From contig JACVTC010000135.1 of the NCBI GenBank assembly GCA_016946835.1, forward strand, positions 96,001 to 160,000: a stretch of 64,000 nucleotides of DNA, in the 5' to 3' direction. The notes beneath the pieces are model-generated. The model had not been told where the DNA came from. It ran no database searches and was given only the letters and a program-made list of their open reading frames with translations. Of this stretch, positions 28,641 through 40,600 are shown piece by piece (position 1 is the first letter of the stretch; each line of letters begins with the position of its first letter). The position numbers and the translations under genes are program-made. The DNA is from Neocallimastix lanati (nom. inval.). Lineage: Eukaryota > Neocallimastigomycota > Neocallimastigomycetes > Neocallimastigales > Neocallimastigaceae.

Positions 28641-28895
28641 GGAAGATCTCCCCTTCTTATAGCTATTGCCAAGAACAAATTTGAAGTTTCAGATTTACTC
28701 ATAGAATATAAAGCCAGTGTAGGAAAGATATATTATGCAAACGAATATTTTGAAAATTATGGTTTTAGTAGTGGTGAAAATTTATGTTATTTAATAGATA
28801 TCGGTATTTCTATTAATAATTATTTAATTATTGTGAAAATTTATTTAAAGAAAGGTGATAATAATAAAAATATATTTAGAAAAGATTTTTTTTAA
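28641..28895 (+). pseudogene. Ankyrin-repeat gene remnant
   Basis: A start-less open stretch of 84 codons to TAA at 28893-28895. It begins with a good ankyrin-repeat match (GRSPLLIAIAKNKFEVSDLL, then IEYKA), the consensus being G-x-[TS]-PL-x-x-A ... [IV]-x-x-LL-x-x-[GK]-A. A weaker second echo (LIIVKIYLKKGDNN) ends the stretch. Base composition is more balanced than the surrounding DNA. An in-frame TAA lies just upstream and no start codon or convincing splice partner is visible, so I read it as a decayed fragment. Ankyrin-repeat genes are abundant in gut fungi (general knowledge). A missed exon of an undetected gene is the alternative. Confidence 0.6.
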
Positions 28896-28952
28896 AAAAA
28901 ATGTATAAATAATAAAGAAAAAATAAACTCTAATGATATTTAAAATGAAAAA

Positions 28953-28983
<31 letters not shown>

Positions 28984-29259
28984 TAGTTTTTAATAGTAAA
29001 AATAAATATTATAAAAGTACTTTAAAGAAAAGGAATTAAAAATTTTATAAGCTTTAATTATTATATAGACGTCATTAATAATGCGAGTGATTTCGTAATA
29101 ATAATTATACTATTATGTTATGATTATGAAAGTAGAAATATACTATTTATTTTAATACAAACATCAGTAATATTGATATGAAAAGTTTTCAAGAACGTAA
29201 TTTTTATAACCATATAAACATGAAAATAAATATATTGATGAAAAAAATATCTTAAAATC
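28896..29259. other. AT-rich spacer after the ankyrin remnant
   Basis: Mixed AT sequence with (AT)n near 28960-28984 and a slightly richer patch near 29068-29095. No coding signal could be followed. Confidence 0.45.
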
Positions 29260-30116
29260 AATTATAATAATTATAATATCAATAATAATGATAATAAATA
29301 ATTATAAAAAATAATAAATAAATAAGAACAATAATAAATAATAATATTAATAATAATATTAATAATAAATATTAATATTAATATTAATAATAAATAATAA
29401 TATTAATATTAATATTAATAATAAATAATAATATTAATATTAATATTAATAATAAATAATAATATTAATATTAATATTAATAATAAATAATAATATTAAT
29501 ATTAATATTAATAATAAATAGTAATATCAATATTAATAATAATATTAAAAGTAAAAATAATAGTAAATATAATAGTAAATAATAATAATAATAGTAATAA
29601 TAATAATAATAATAAATATTAATAATAATAATAATAATAGTAATAATAATAACAATAATAAATAATAATAATAATAGTAATAAATAATAATAATAGTAAT
29701 AATAATGACCATAATAGTAAATAATAATAGTAAATAATAATAATAATAATAAATATTAATAATAATAATAATAGTAATAATAATAAATAGTAAATAATAA
29801 TAATAATAAATAATAATAATAATAATAATGATGATGATAATGATGATGATGATGATAATAATAATAATAAATAATAATGACCATAATAGTAAATAATAAT
29901 AGTAAATAATAATAATAATAGTAAACAATAATAATAATAATAATAATAATAATGACTATAATTGTAAATAATAATAGTAAATAATAATAATAAATAATAA
30001 TAATAATAGAAGTAAATAATAATAATAAAAGAAAATAATAATTATAAATAATAATAATAAATAATAATAATAATAATAGAAGAAAATAATAATAAAAGTA
30101 AATAATAATAATAAAA

Positions 30117-30150
<34 letters not shown>
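29260..30150. repeat. TAA-type block with a 31-bp tandem repeat
   Basis: TAA/TAG-rich trinucleotide repeat. Within it, about 29375-29530 is a tandem array of a 31-bp unit (TAAATAATAA then ATTAATATTAATATTAAT), with unit starts near 29391, 29422, 29453 and 29484. A short (GAT)n patch occurs near 29828-29855. The Ile/Tyr/Leu frame on the minus strand is an artefact. Confidence 0.7.
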
Positions 30151-30153
<3 letters not shown>

Positions 30154-31180
30154 TATACTTAAGATTTATTTATTAATTTTATTTTCAAATGAACAATACA
30201 AATATACAAAATTTAATACACCTGACTATTTAATATTAAATCATATTAATTACATATATTTATGTAGACTAAAACAATTTATGTTTTTATAATTATAGTA
30301 ATAATATGACATATATTTATGTATTTTACATTAATTTATGTTTATTTACTTGGTGATATAAAATATTATTATAAATTTATTTAATACATTCACTTATATA
30401 ATATAATTAATAATTAAAAATAAAAACATGTATATTTGATTGTAAAATTTTAAATATATAAAATTACTGTTATTGAAAAATACCATTAAGTGTTCTATGT
30501 TTTTTTTTTTCTTATAATAAAAGATAATAATAAGCTTTTGAATTAAAATATTACATAACAACTAGGAAAAAAGAAATTATGGTTTTAAAGAACATCATAT
30601 AAATAATTTTCAAGTTAAAAAATATTATTTAAGGAAAATATTTTATTAAGTAAAACTTCTATATATAATATAATAATTACAGATATATTTATTTTTGCTT
30701 TACTAATTATTTTACTATAAAGTGAGCTTTGAAAATATTTTATATTTCAATAAAGAAAATAAATTATTTTCTAATGACAAAAATAATTCTCTACTTAGAA
30801 AATTTATTCATTTCCTTTATTAAAATAAATATTCAAAGATTATTATCGTTTATATATTAACGCTTATTAATATTGATGATCACATTTTATATATAATATT
30901 AAGAAATATATTTTTATATATATAATTACCTTTTAAATACTATATATTTATATTTATTTAAAATATATTCATTAAATATTAATAATATGTTGATATGTTG
31001 ATATTTATTAACAATAATATTTTACTAATTAATTTACCAACTTTATTTCATAAAAGAATAATAAATATTATTATTTAATTTATCTAATTTGTTGCTATAA
31101 TGATTTTTACATATAAAATAATTTTTTTATAATAACTATCTCACAAAAGAAATTTAAATAATATTATTATCAAAATATAT
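30151..31180. other. AT-rich intergenic DNA, nothing recognised
   Basis: Non-simple but extremely AT-rich. I looked for coding frames, tRNA-like folds and copies of the other repeat families and found none I can support. Confidence 0.45.
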
Positions 31181-31230
31181 CATATTTATTATTATTATTA
31201 TTATTTATTATTTTTATTATTTATTATTAT

Positions 31231-33370
31231 TATTATTATTTATTATTTTTATTATTTATTATTTATTATTATTATTATTATTTATTATTTATTATTTATT
31301 ATTATTATTTATTATTATTTATTATTCATTATTAGTATTATTATTATTTATTATTATTTATTATTATCAATATAAATTTATAAAAGTTAATAATACTATA
31401 AAACTTTCCTACATATACTACTTATTTATGTAAATATTTCAATTAAATATTCATATAAACCATTTCTATTACTATTATTTTATTCTATTATGAAAATTAT
31501 TTATAATTTTTATATATAATAAATACTTTTCATCTAAAATACTTGTATTTTAATAGAGTAAATTATGAATAAAATCAATAGCTCATATTTATATAATTAA
31601 ATTATTCAATTTATAAAAACTTCAAAATAATTTTTTATATATTATATATTTTAACATTATTATTATTATTTATTATTATTATTGTTTATTATTATTATTT
31701 ATTAGTAGTATTATTTATTATTATTATTAATTATTATTATTGTTTATTATTATTATTTATTAGTAGTATTATTTATTATTATTAGTTTTATTAATTATTA
31801 TTATTAGTATTATTATTTATTATTATTTATTATTATTATTTGTAAGTTTTATTACTATTTATTATTATTTATTATTATTTATTATTATTATTATTATTAT
31901 TTATTTGTAGTATCATTATTTATTAGTAGTATTATTATTTATTATTATTGATTAATTATTATTATCATTTATTATTATTAATTATTATTATTAATTATTA
32001 TTATTAATTATTATTATTAATTATTATTATTATTATTGTTTATCATTATTATTTATTAGTAGTATTATTATTTATTAGTAGTATTATTATTTAATATTTA
32101 TTATTATTAGTATTATTATTATTATTAATATTATTTATTTATTTTTATTATTTATTATTTATTATTATTTATCTATTATTATTATTAAATTTTTTTTTTT
32201 AAATTATTTTTAATTAAATAATTGAATAATAAATAATTAAATACTAAATAATAAATAATATTTTTAAATTTTATTTAATTATTTATAATTTAATTTTTAT
32301 TATTATTATTTATTATTTTTATTATTTATTATTTATTATTATTATTATTATTTATTATTTATTATTTATTATTATTATTTATTATTATTTATTATTCATT
32401 ATTAGTATTATTATTATTTATTATTATTTATTATTATCAATATAAATTTATAAAAGTTAATAATACTATAAAACTTTCCTACATATACTACTTATTTATG
32501 TAAATATTTCAATTAAATATTCATATAAACCATTTCTATTACTATTATTTTATTCTATTATGAAAATTATTTATAATTTTTATATATAATAAATACTTTT
32601 CATCTAAAATACTTGTATTTTAATAGAGTAAATTATGAATAAAATCAATAGCTCATATTTATATAATTAAATTATTCAATTTATAAAAACTTCAAAATAA
32701 TTTTTTATATATTATATATTTTAACATTATTATTATTATTTATTATTATTATTGTTTATTATTATTATTTATTAGTAGTATTATTTATTATTATTATTAA
32801 TTATTATTATTGTTTATTATTATTATTTATTAGTAGTATTATTTATTATTATTAGTTTTATTAATTATTATTATTAGTATTATTATTTATTATTATTTAT
32901 TATTATTATTTGTAAGTTTTATTACTATTTATTATTATTTATTATTATTTATTATTATTATTATTATTATTTATTTGTAGTATCATTATTTATTAGTAGT
33001 ATTATTATTTATTATTATTGATTAATTATTATTATCATTTATTATTATTAATTATTATTATTAATTATTATTATTAATTATTATTATTAATTATTATTAT
33101 TATTATTGTTTATCATTATTATTTATTAGTAGTATTATTATTTATTAGTAGTATTATTATTTAATATTTATTATTATTAGTATTATTATTATTATTAATA
33201 TTATTTATTTATTTTTATTATTTATTATTTATTATTATTTATCTATTATTATTATTAAATTTTTTTTTTTAAATTATTTTTAATTAAATAATTGAATAAT
33301 AAATAATTAAATACTAAATAATAAATAATATTTTTAAATTTTATTTAATTATTTATAATTTAATTTTTAT
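31231..33370. repeat. Tandem duplication of a 1,070-bp segment
   Basis: Copy 1 is 31231-32300 and copy 2 is 32301-33370. I compared long stretches line by line and found them identical. For example, TATAAATTTATAAAAGTTAA starts at 31371 and 32441. Each copy contains about 290 bp of non-simple sequence (about 31364-31657 and 32434-32727) followed by TTA-repeat DNA with TTAGTAGTATTATT variants. The lack of divergence means a very recent duplication or an assembly artefact. Confidence 0.85.
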
Positions 33371-34530
33371 TATTTATTATTTATTATTTAATATTCCATT
33401 ATTTATTATTTATTATTTATTATTTATTAATTATTATTTATTATTTATTATTTATTTTTTATTATCTATTATTTATATTTATTATTTATTATTATTATTT
33501 ATATTTATTATTTATTATTTATTATTTATATTTATTATTTATTATTATTATTTATATTTATTATTTATTATTATTATTTATATTTATTATTTATTATTTA
33601 TTATTTATATTTATTATTTATTATTAATATTTATATTTATTATTTATTATTATTATTTATATTTATTATTTATTATTTATTATTATTATTTATTATTTAT
33701 TATTTATTATTTATTATTTATTATTCATTATTTATTATTTATCTATTATTATTATTTATTATTTATTATTTATTATTTATTATTTATTATTCATTATTTA
33801 TCTATTATTATTATTATTTATTATTACTATTTATTATTAGTATTATTATTTATTAGTAGTATTATTATCATTTATTAGTATTATTATCATTTCTTAGTAT
33901 TATTATCATTTATTAGTATTATTATTCCATTATTTAAAATTTATTATTATTTATTATTTATTATTCATTATTTATTATTTATTATTTATCTATTATTATT
34001 ATTATTTATTATTACTATATATTATTAGTATTATTATCATTTCTTAGTATTATTATCATTTATTAGTATTATTATCATTTATTAGTATTATTATCATTTA
34101 TTATTACTATTTATTATTAGTATTTTTATTTATTAGTAGTATTATTATCATTTATTAGTATTATTATTATTTATTATTACAATTTATTATTAGTATTATT
34201 ATTATTTATTATTACTACTTATTATTAGTATTATTATTAGTATTATTATTTATTATTAGTATTATTATTTAGTATAATTATTATAATTTATTATTATTAT
34301 TTATTATTTTTATTATTTATTATTTATTATTATTACTATTTATTATATATTATTATTATTTATTATTATTATCTATTATTATTATTATTATTGATTATTA
34401 TTATTTATTATATATTATTATTATCTATTATTATTATCTATTATTATTTATTATTATTATTATCTATTATTATTTATTATTTATTAGTATTGTTATAATT
34501 TATTGGTATTATTATTTATTATTATTTATT
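33371..34530. repeat. TTA/TTATTTA low-complexity block
   Basis: TTATTTA, TTATTTATATTTATTATT and TTAGTATTATTATCATTTA repeats. No coding potential. Confidence 0.7.
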
Positions 34531-35000
34531 ATTATCAATATAAATTTATAAAAGTTAATAATACTATAAAACTTTCCTACATATACTACTTATTTATGTA
34601 AATATTTCAATTAAATATTCATATAAACCATTTCTATTACTATTATTTTATTCTATTATGAAAATTATTTATAATTTTTATATATAATAAATACTTTTCA
34701 TCTAAAATACTTGTATTTTAATAGAGTAAATTATGAATAAAATCAATAGCTCATATTTATATAATTAAATTATTCAATTTATAAAAACTTCAAAATAATT
34801 TTTTATATATTATATATTTTAACATTATTATTATTATTTATTATTATTATTGTTTATTATTATTATTTATTAGTAGTATTATTTATTATTATTATTAATT
34901 ATTATTATTGTTTATTATTATTATTTATTAGTAGTATTATTTATTATTATTAGTTTTATTAATTATTATTATTAGTATTATTATTTATTATTATTATTTG
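34531..35000. repeat. Third copy of the 1,070-bp repeat family (partial)
   Basis: TATAAATTTATAAAAGTTAA starts at 34539 and the whole non-simple core is repeated to about 34825, again without differences that I noticed. The TTA-rich part follows to about 34990 and then turns into the 76-bp minisatellite. The distance from copy 2 is 2,098 bp. Confidence 0.8.
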
Positions 35001-35178
35001 TAAGTTTTATTACTATTTATTATTATTAGTTTTATTAATTATTATTATTAGTATTATTATTTATTATTATTATTTGTAAGTTTTATTACTATTTATTATT
35101 ATTAGTTTTATTAATTATTATTATTAGTATTATTATTTATTATTATTATTTGTAAGTTTTATTACTATTTATTATTAT
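34951..35178. repeat. 76-bp minisatellite, three units
   Basis: Units start at 34951, 35027 and 35103, each beginning TAGTTTTATTAATTATTATT and containing TTTGTAAGTTTTATTACTAT. The 1,070-bp copies at 31.2 and 32.3 kb hold only one unit, so this array expanded in the third copy alone. Confidence 0.75.
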
Positions 35179-35308
35179 TTATTAGTAGTATTATTATTTA
35201 TTAGTAGTATTATTATTATTTATTAGTAGTATTATTATTATTTATTAGTATTATTATTATTATTTATTAGTAGTATTATTATTATTTATTAGTAGTATTA
35301 TTATTTAA

Positions 35309-35690
35309 TAATAATAAATAATAATAATAATTAATAATAATAAATGATAAAAATAATTAATTAATAATAATAAATAATAATACTACTAATAAATAACAAT
35401 ACATGATGTGCATACCATGGATTTTGTGTGTATTTGAACTATTGATCAGGTAGAACTAGGTAGTGATCGGCACTCATAATCTATATGGATCATGCTACAA
35501 TTATTTGTAAGTTTTATTACTATTTATTATTATTTATTATTATTATTTATTAGTAGTATTATTATTTATAAGTAGTAGTATTATTTATTAATAGTATTAT
35601 TATTTATTATTATTAATTAATTATTATTATCATTTATTATTATTAATTAATATTATTATTTATTATTATTATTATTAATGATTATTATAT
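35309..35690. repeat. Imperfect inverted repeat flanking a non-repetitive island
   Basis: The left arm (about 35309-35400, TAA-type) is approximately the reverse complement of the right arm (about 35545-35690, TTA-type); both contain distinctive TACTACTAATAAAT/ATTTATTAGTAGTA and AATTAATTA landmarks. Between them, 35401-35510 is a complex GC-richer island (includes CATACCATGGATTTTGTGTG and GTAGTGATCGGCACTC). This is the only place in the 31.2-36.8 kb block where the repeat polarity flips. A small transposable element or SINE-like remnant is possible, but no family is recognised. Confidence 0.5.
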
Positions 35691-36789
35691 AATTATACTA
35701 ATTATAATTATTTATTATTATTTATCTATTATTATTAAATTTTTTTTTTTAAATTAATTTTAATTAAATAAAATTTAAAAATATTATTCAATTATTTATT
35801 ATTTATTATTTATTGTTTATCTGTTATTACTATTATTATTTATTATTTAATTATTTATTTATTATTCAATTATTTATTATTCCATTATTTAAAATTTATT
35901 ATTATTTATTATTTATTATTCATTATTTATTATTTATTATTTATCTATTATTATTATTATTTATTATTACTATTTATTATTAGTATCATTTATTAGTATT
36001 ATTATCATTTATTAGTATTATTATTATTTATTATTACTATTTATTATTAGTATTATTTATTAGTAGTATTATTATCATTTATTAGAATTATTATTATTTA
36101 TTATTACTATTTATTATTAGTATTATTATTTATTAGTAGTATTATTATTTATTATTAGTATTATTATCATTTATTAGTATTATTATTATTTATTATTACT
36201 ATTTATTATTAGTATTACTATTTATTAGTAGTATTATTATCATTTATTAGAATTATTATTATTTATTATTACTATTTATTATTATTATTATTTATTAGTA
36301 GTATTATTATCATTAGTATTATTATTATTTATTATTACTATTTATTATTATAAATTATTTGTTGTTTATTATTTATTATTACTATTTATTATTATATATT
36401 ATATATTATTTATTATTTATTATTTATTATATTTTATTTATTATTTATTATTCAATTATTTATTATTTATTATTTATTATTATTTATTATTTATTATTTA
36501 TTATTTATTATTTATTATTTATTATTTATTATTTATTTATTATTTATTAATAAATACTCTTTTTATTATTTATTATTTATTATTTATTAATAAATACTCT
36601 TTTTATTATTTATTATTTATTATTTATTATTTATTATTTATTATTTATTATTTATTATTTATTATTTATTCAATTATTTATTATTTATTATTTATTATTT
36701 TATTATTTATTATTATTTATTATTCATTACTAGTATTATTATTCATTATTCATTATTTATTAGCTTTATTATTAGTATTATCATTATTT
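35691..36789. repeat. TTA/TTATTTA low-complexity block
   Basis: Continuation of the simple-repeat desert with TTAGTATTATTATCATTTA and TTATTTA runs; the motif TTATTAATAAATACTCTTTT occurs at about 36543 and 36586. No coding potential. Confidence 0.7.
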
Positions 36790-37103
36790 ATTATTATCAA
36801 TATAAATTTATAAAACTTAATACTATAAAACTTTCCTACATATACTCCTTATTTATGTAAATATTTCAATTAAATATTCATATAAACCATTTCTATTACT
36901 ATTATTTTATACTATAATGAAAATTATATATAATTTTTATATATAATAAATACTTTTCATCTAAAAAACATGAACTTTAATAAAGTTCATGTTTTTTAAA
37001 AGTAGATGTTTATAATATTTTCAAAATCAATAGCACATAATTATATAAATAAATTTTGTAATTTAGAAAAACTTCAAAAATATTTTATATATTTTATATA
37101 TAT
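36790..37103. repeat. Fourth, diverged copy of the repeat core with an inserted palindrome
   Basis: TATAAATTTATAAAACTTAA starts at 36801 and aligns with the core of the 1,070-bp family, with several substitutions and small indels. Similarity resumes after 37019 (AAAATCAATAGC). Between them, the sequence found in the other three copies is replaced by a long palindrome. Confidence 0.7.
36963..36997. repeat. Near-perfect palindrome, 17-bp arms
   Basis: Arm 36963-36979 (AAAAAACATGAACTTTA) and its exact reverse complement 36981-36997 are separated by a single A. It could form a cruciform or RNA hairpin. It lies about 700 bp beyond the scaffoldin C stop codon in the sense of that gene. Confidence 0.8.
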
Positions 37104-37695
37104 TTTATTTATTTTGCAATTTTTTTTAATAATTATTATATACTATATTATATTTAAATAATGATAATAACAATTTTTTATATATATATATATAATTTTA
37201 GGGTATCTTTTTCAGATATTCTATAAAAATAATATAACAATTATTTTTATTTACTATACATAAATACTTTTAAAAAAAAATAATTCTTTTAATTTCATAT
37301 TAATAATTCATAAATTATTTTTATAAACTAAATCTTAACAATATTTTATATCTTATTCTTATATATTCTTTCGTTTTTTTTTTGTTTTTTTTCTTTTTTT
37401 TTTAAAATAATATTACATTTTTATCAACAAAATATATATATTATTAAGTTTTTTTTTTTAAAAAAATTAAATATTATTAGTATAAATGTTTATTTGCATA
37501 ACTATTATTTAATAATGATATTAATAAAAAAATATTAATAAATAAATATTTTAATATGTATTAACATATATTTTTATATTATTATATTAATTGCTCTAAA
37601 TATTTACTGATGGTATATTATTTTTTTTATATATTATATATTTTTTAATTATTTTATATAGTAATATCAAATTTAATTTTTACTATTCATTTTAC
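37104..37695 (-). other. 3' flank of scaffoldin C
   Basis: AT-rich sequence beyond the TAA stop (37696-37698) of the minus-strand gene, with T and A homopolymers. The transcript end presumably falls here, but no unique signal can be picked out. Confidence 0.4.
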
Positions 37696-40600
37696 TTAGT
37701 AGTGAAGGAATAAAGCAAGAATGAATAGAGAAAGATAAAAGACAATTGATGGAAGGTTTCTTCTGCTAATAGCACCACTGTCACCACCTTGTGTTGGAGA
37801 TGACTTAGTAGTGGTTGTGCTAGAAGGCTTAGTAGAAGTCTTTGTTGAAGTTTCTTGAGCTGGTTTTTGAGTAGTAGTAGGCGTAGTGGAAGGTTTAGCA
37901 GTTGTCTTCTCTTCCTTTTGGGTAGAAACTGTGGTAGTACTAGATGAAGAAGATGAAGAAGTAGTAGTATTATCATTTCCTTCAGTAGACGTAGCTTCTG
38001 CTTCAGTAGAAGTAGAAGATTTAGTCCTAGTTCTAGTTCTCGTACCACTATTCTCAGTAGGTACATGATCATTGTTTGGCTTTGGAATTTCCTTTTCGAC
38101 ATCTTCCTTTTCATTTTCACATTTGTAGAAGTCATCACTCAACTTCAAGTTAATACCACTATCACACTTCTTAGATATCCAAACCTTCTTTTCTTCTTCT
38201 TCGTCTTCAATTTGTGTATCTTGAGATTCACCAGTTTCTCCATCCTCTTGTTTTTCTTTTTCAACCTTCACACAGGCATATAATACATCCTTATCTTCAG
38301 CTCCATTTGGAATAACTTGTCCAATACTACATTCAATTGGTTTACAGGTAACATCAACTGGAGTTGGCATGATATCATCAGCGGTTTCAGTAGAAGTTGG
38401 TTCTTCAGTTCCCGTTGGTTCTTCTTCTTCTTCCTCGTTTTCGTTTTCATTATTTTCAATACCTTCATTACCATCATTTCCATCATTACCTTCATTACCA
38501 TCATTACCTTCATCAAGCTCTTCTCTATTAGAAATGCCAACTTCACTGGATTTATCATCTCGTGTAACCGTATCAACTTCGTTAACCTCTTCAACATTCT
38601 CAACACCAGATATTTCACCATCAACTTCATCAAGAGCAATATTAGCGGTTAATACATCATCATCTTCTTCTTCCTCTTCCTCTTCTTCCTTCTTTTCAGA
38701 ACATTCATAAAGATCACCCTTAGATTTAGTAAGGAAGTAACCTTCTTTTTGAACAATTTCACATACCAACTTTTCTTCTTCTTCATTGGCTTCACATTCA
38801 TACAATTCATTATCTATCCAATAGTAACCACCTTCAATAGCTTCTGTACATTCAATTTCCTTGTCTTCATTCTTACGGCACACAACGACCACATCATCAA
38901 CCGTCATCTTTGCAACTTCTTCTTCTATGTCCTTACAGGAAACCTCACCATTGTTTTCATAGTCACATTCAACATAGATACCATCATCTAACTTGTATAC
39001 ACCATCTTCTTCAATACTGCTGTATCCACTATTACCATCACGCTTAGCAACTCTGTCTGGATCATACTTGATCACTCTGAACTTTCCATCATTAATTGTC
39101 GTGTAATCCTTGAAATAGGTAATATCAAATGGATCAACGACAACGCAATCTCCCTTTATACTACACATATAACCGACGGTATCAGGATTAGCATAATCCT
39201 CAGCACTTCCAATAGCACGATTATCGCCATTCATGAAGTAGTATCCATCAAACATTTGAATAACCACATCATCACCTAACTTGTAGATCTTATTATTGAC
39301 GAATTGGTAGCGTTCTACAAACTTTTCAGTCTTGACACATTCACCTTCATCCTTAATAAGGTAGAGAGCACCAGAAGCAACACAGAGATCTCCACTGTTC
39401 AATTCACCTTCGCCATCAAGAGTACATGTGGTACCATCAACTGTACATTTAGTTTCTATAGTGACAGTACTCTCTGTAGTACCTTCATCAAAGTGAACAA
39501 TATTTCTTTCCGATGGAGCCTTGTTTAAGTAACTACCCATCTTAATAATTGGGTCGACATCAACGCATTCACCATCATCATTACATCTGATGAAAATACT
39601 TTCAGTGGTGTTAGTGGCATGAAGAGCAACGTTCTTTTCAATATCAAGAGCATAATAACCTTCTTCAGTAATCTTACCAATACTGTTCTTCTTAACGACA
39701 ACATAATTGCTATCATTCTCTCCCTTGAAATAGAATGGATTAGTATCATCTCCTGGAAGACAATTAGTAACAGGAGCTTCCTCAGTTCCAGTAATTTCAG
39801 TAACAAAGTAGAGGGTACCGTTTACGACACAAATACTACCAACTTCAAGATTTTGGTTTTCACTGGTACAGGAATTAGTTGTAGCGTCAAACTTGCAGTC
39901 ACTTTCTTCAATGGACCATTCACCATTCTCATAGATTCCAATGGAGTTATTATTGATGGCGTTTATGTAGGCACCTTCTTCGAACTCATCAATACTCTTC
40001 TCCTCATTACCACTTTCAGTGACTTCAACAATGATACCAACCTTATCGGTAGAAGCAGCACAACCAATATTGTTTTCAGTGAAGAAGTAAAGACCTGGTT
40101 GGGTAATCTTTTGTAATTTCTCTTCAACTTTCTCAAAGATTTCTCCCTTTTCAGTCAAATACTTAACCTTTTCTTCTGGGGTGACGATATCACACTTTTC
40201 AGTGGTACAACTATACATGGTAACCTCTCCTTCTTCACTATTGTCCACTTCTTCTCCTTTGGCGTTTACGTAGTAATAACCATTGTTTGCCTTGCAAATA
40301 CCATTATTACTGATACGAATTAAATAGTCGACCGAACTAACGCCATTGATAGCGCTGACAACATCCTTTCCAACATACTTTGTTACATCTTCACTTCCGA
40401 CACAGTTGGCACTTTCACCAGTAGAGGTGGCTTCATCCGTTAATATGTAAAGGTTATCATCCACAACACAGAGATCACCTTCGTTGTAGGTAATCTTTTC
40501 GGATGAGGTTCTACAGACCTTTACGGCTTCTTCACCTTCACCAACCGTAGCCAAGACACATTTCTTAGCGGCTGTACCCTTAGACCAGAAGTATTCATCA

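Noticed and set aside
29545-29928. 127-codon frame on the minus strand
   Set aside because: Translation of a TAA microsatellite.
35401-35510. Candidate tRNA gene on the minus strand
   Set aside because: A B-box-like word is present, but the T-stem, acceptor stem and anticodon arm do not pair.
31231-36790. CRISPR-like regular repeats
   Set aside because: The arrays are simple-sequence or minisatellite repeats without unique spacers of constant length, in a eukaryotic context.
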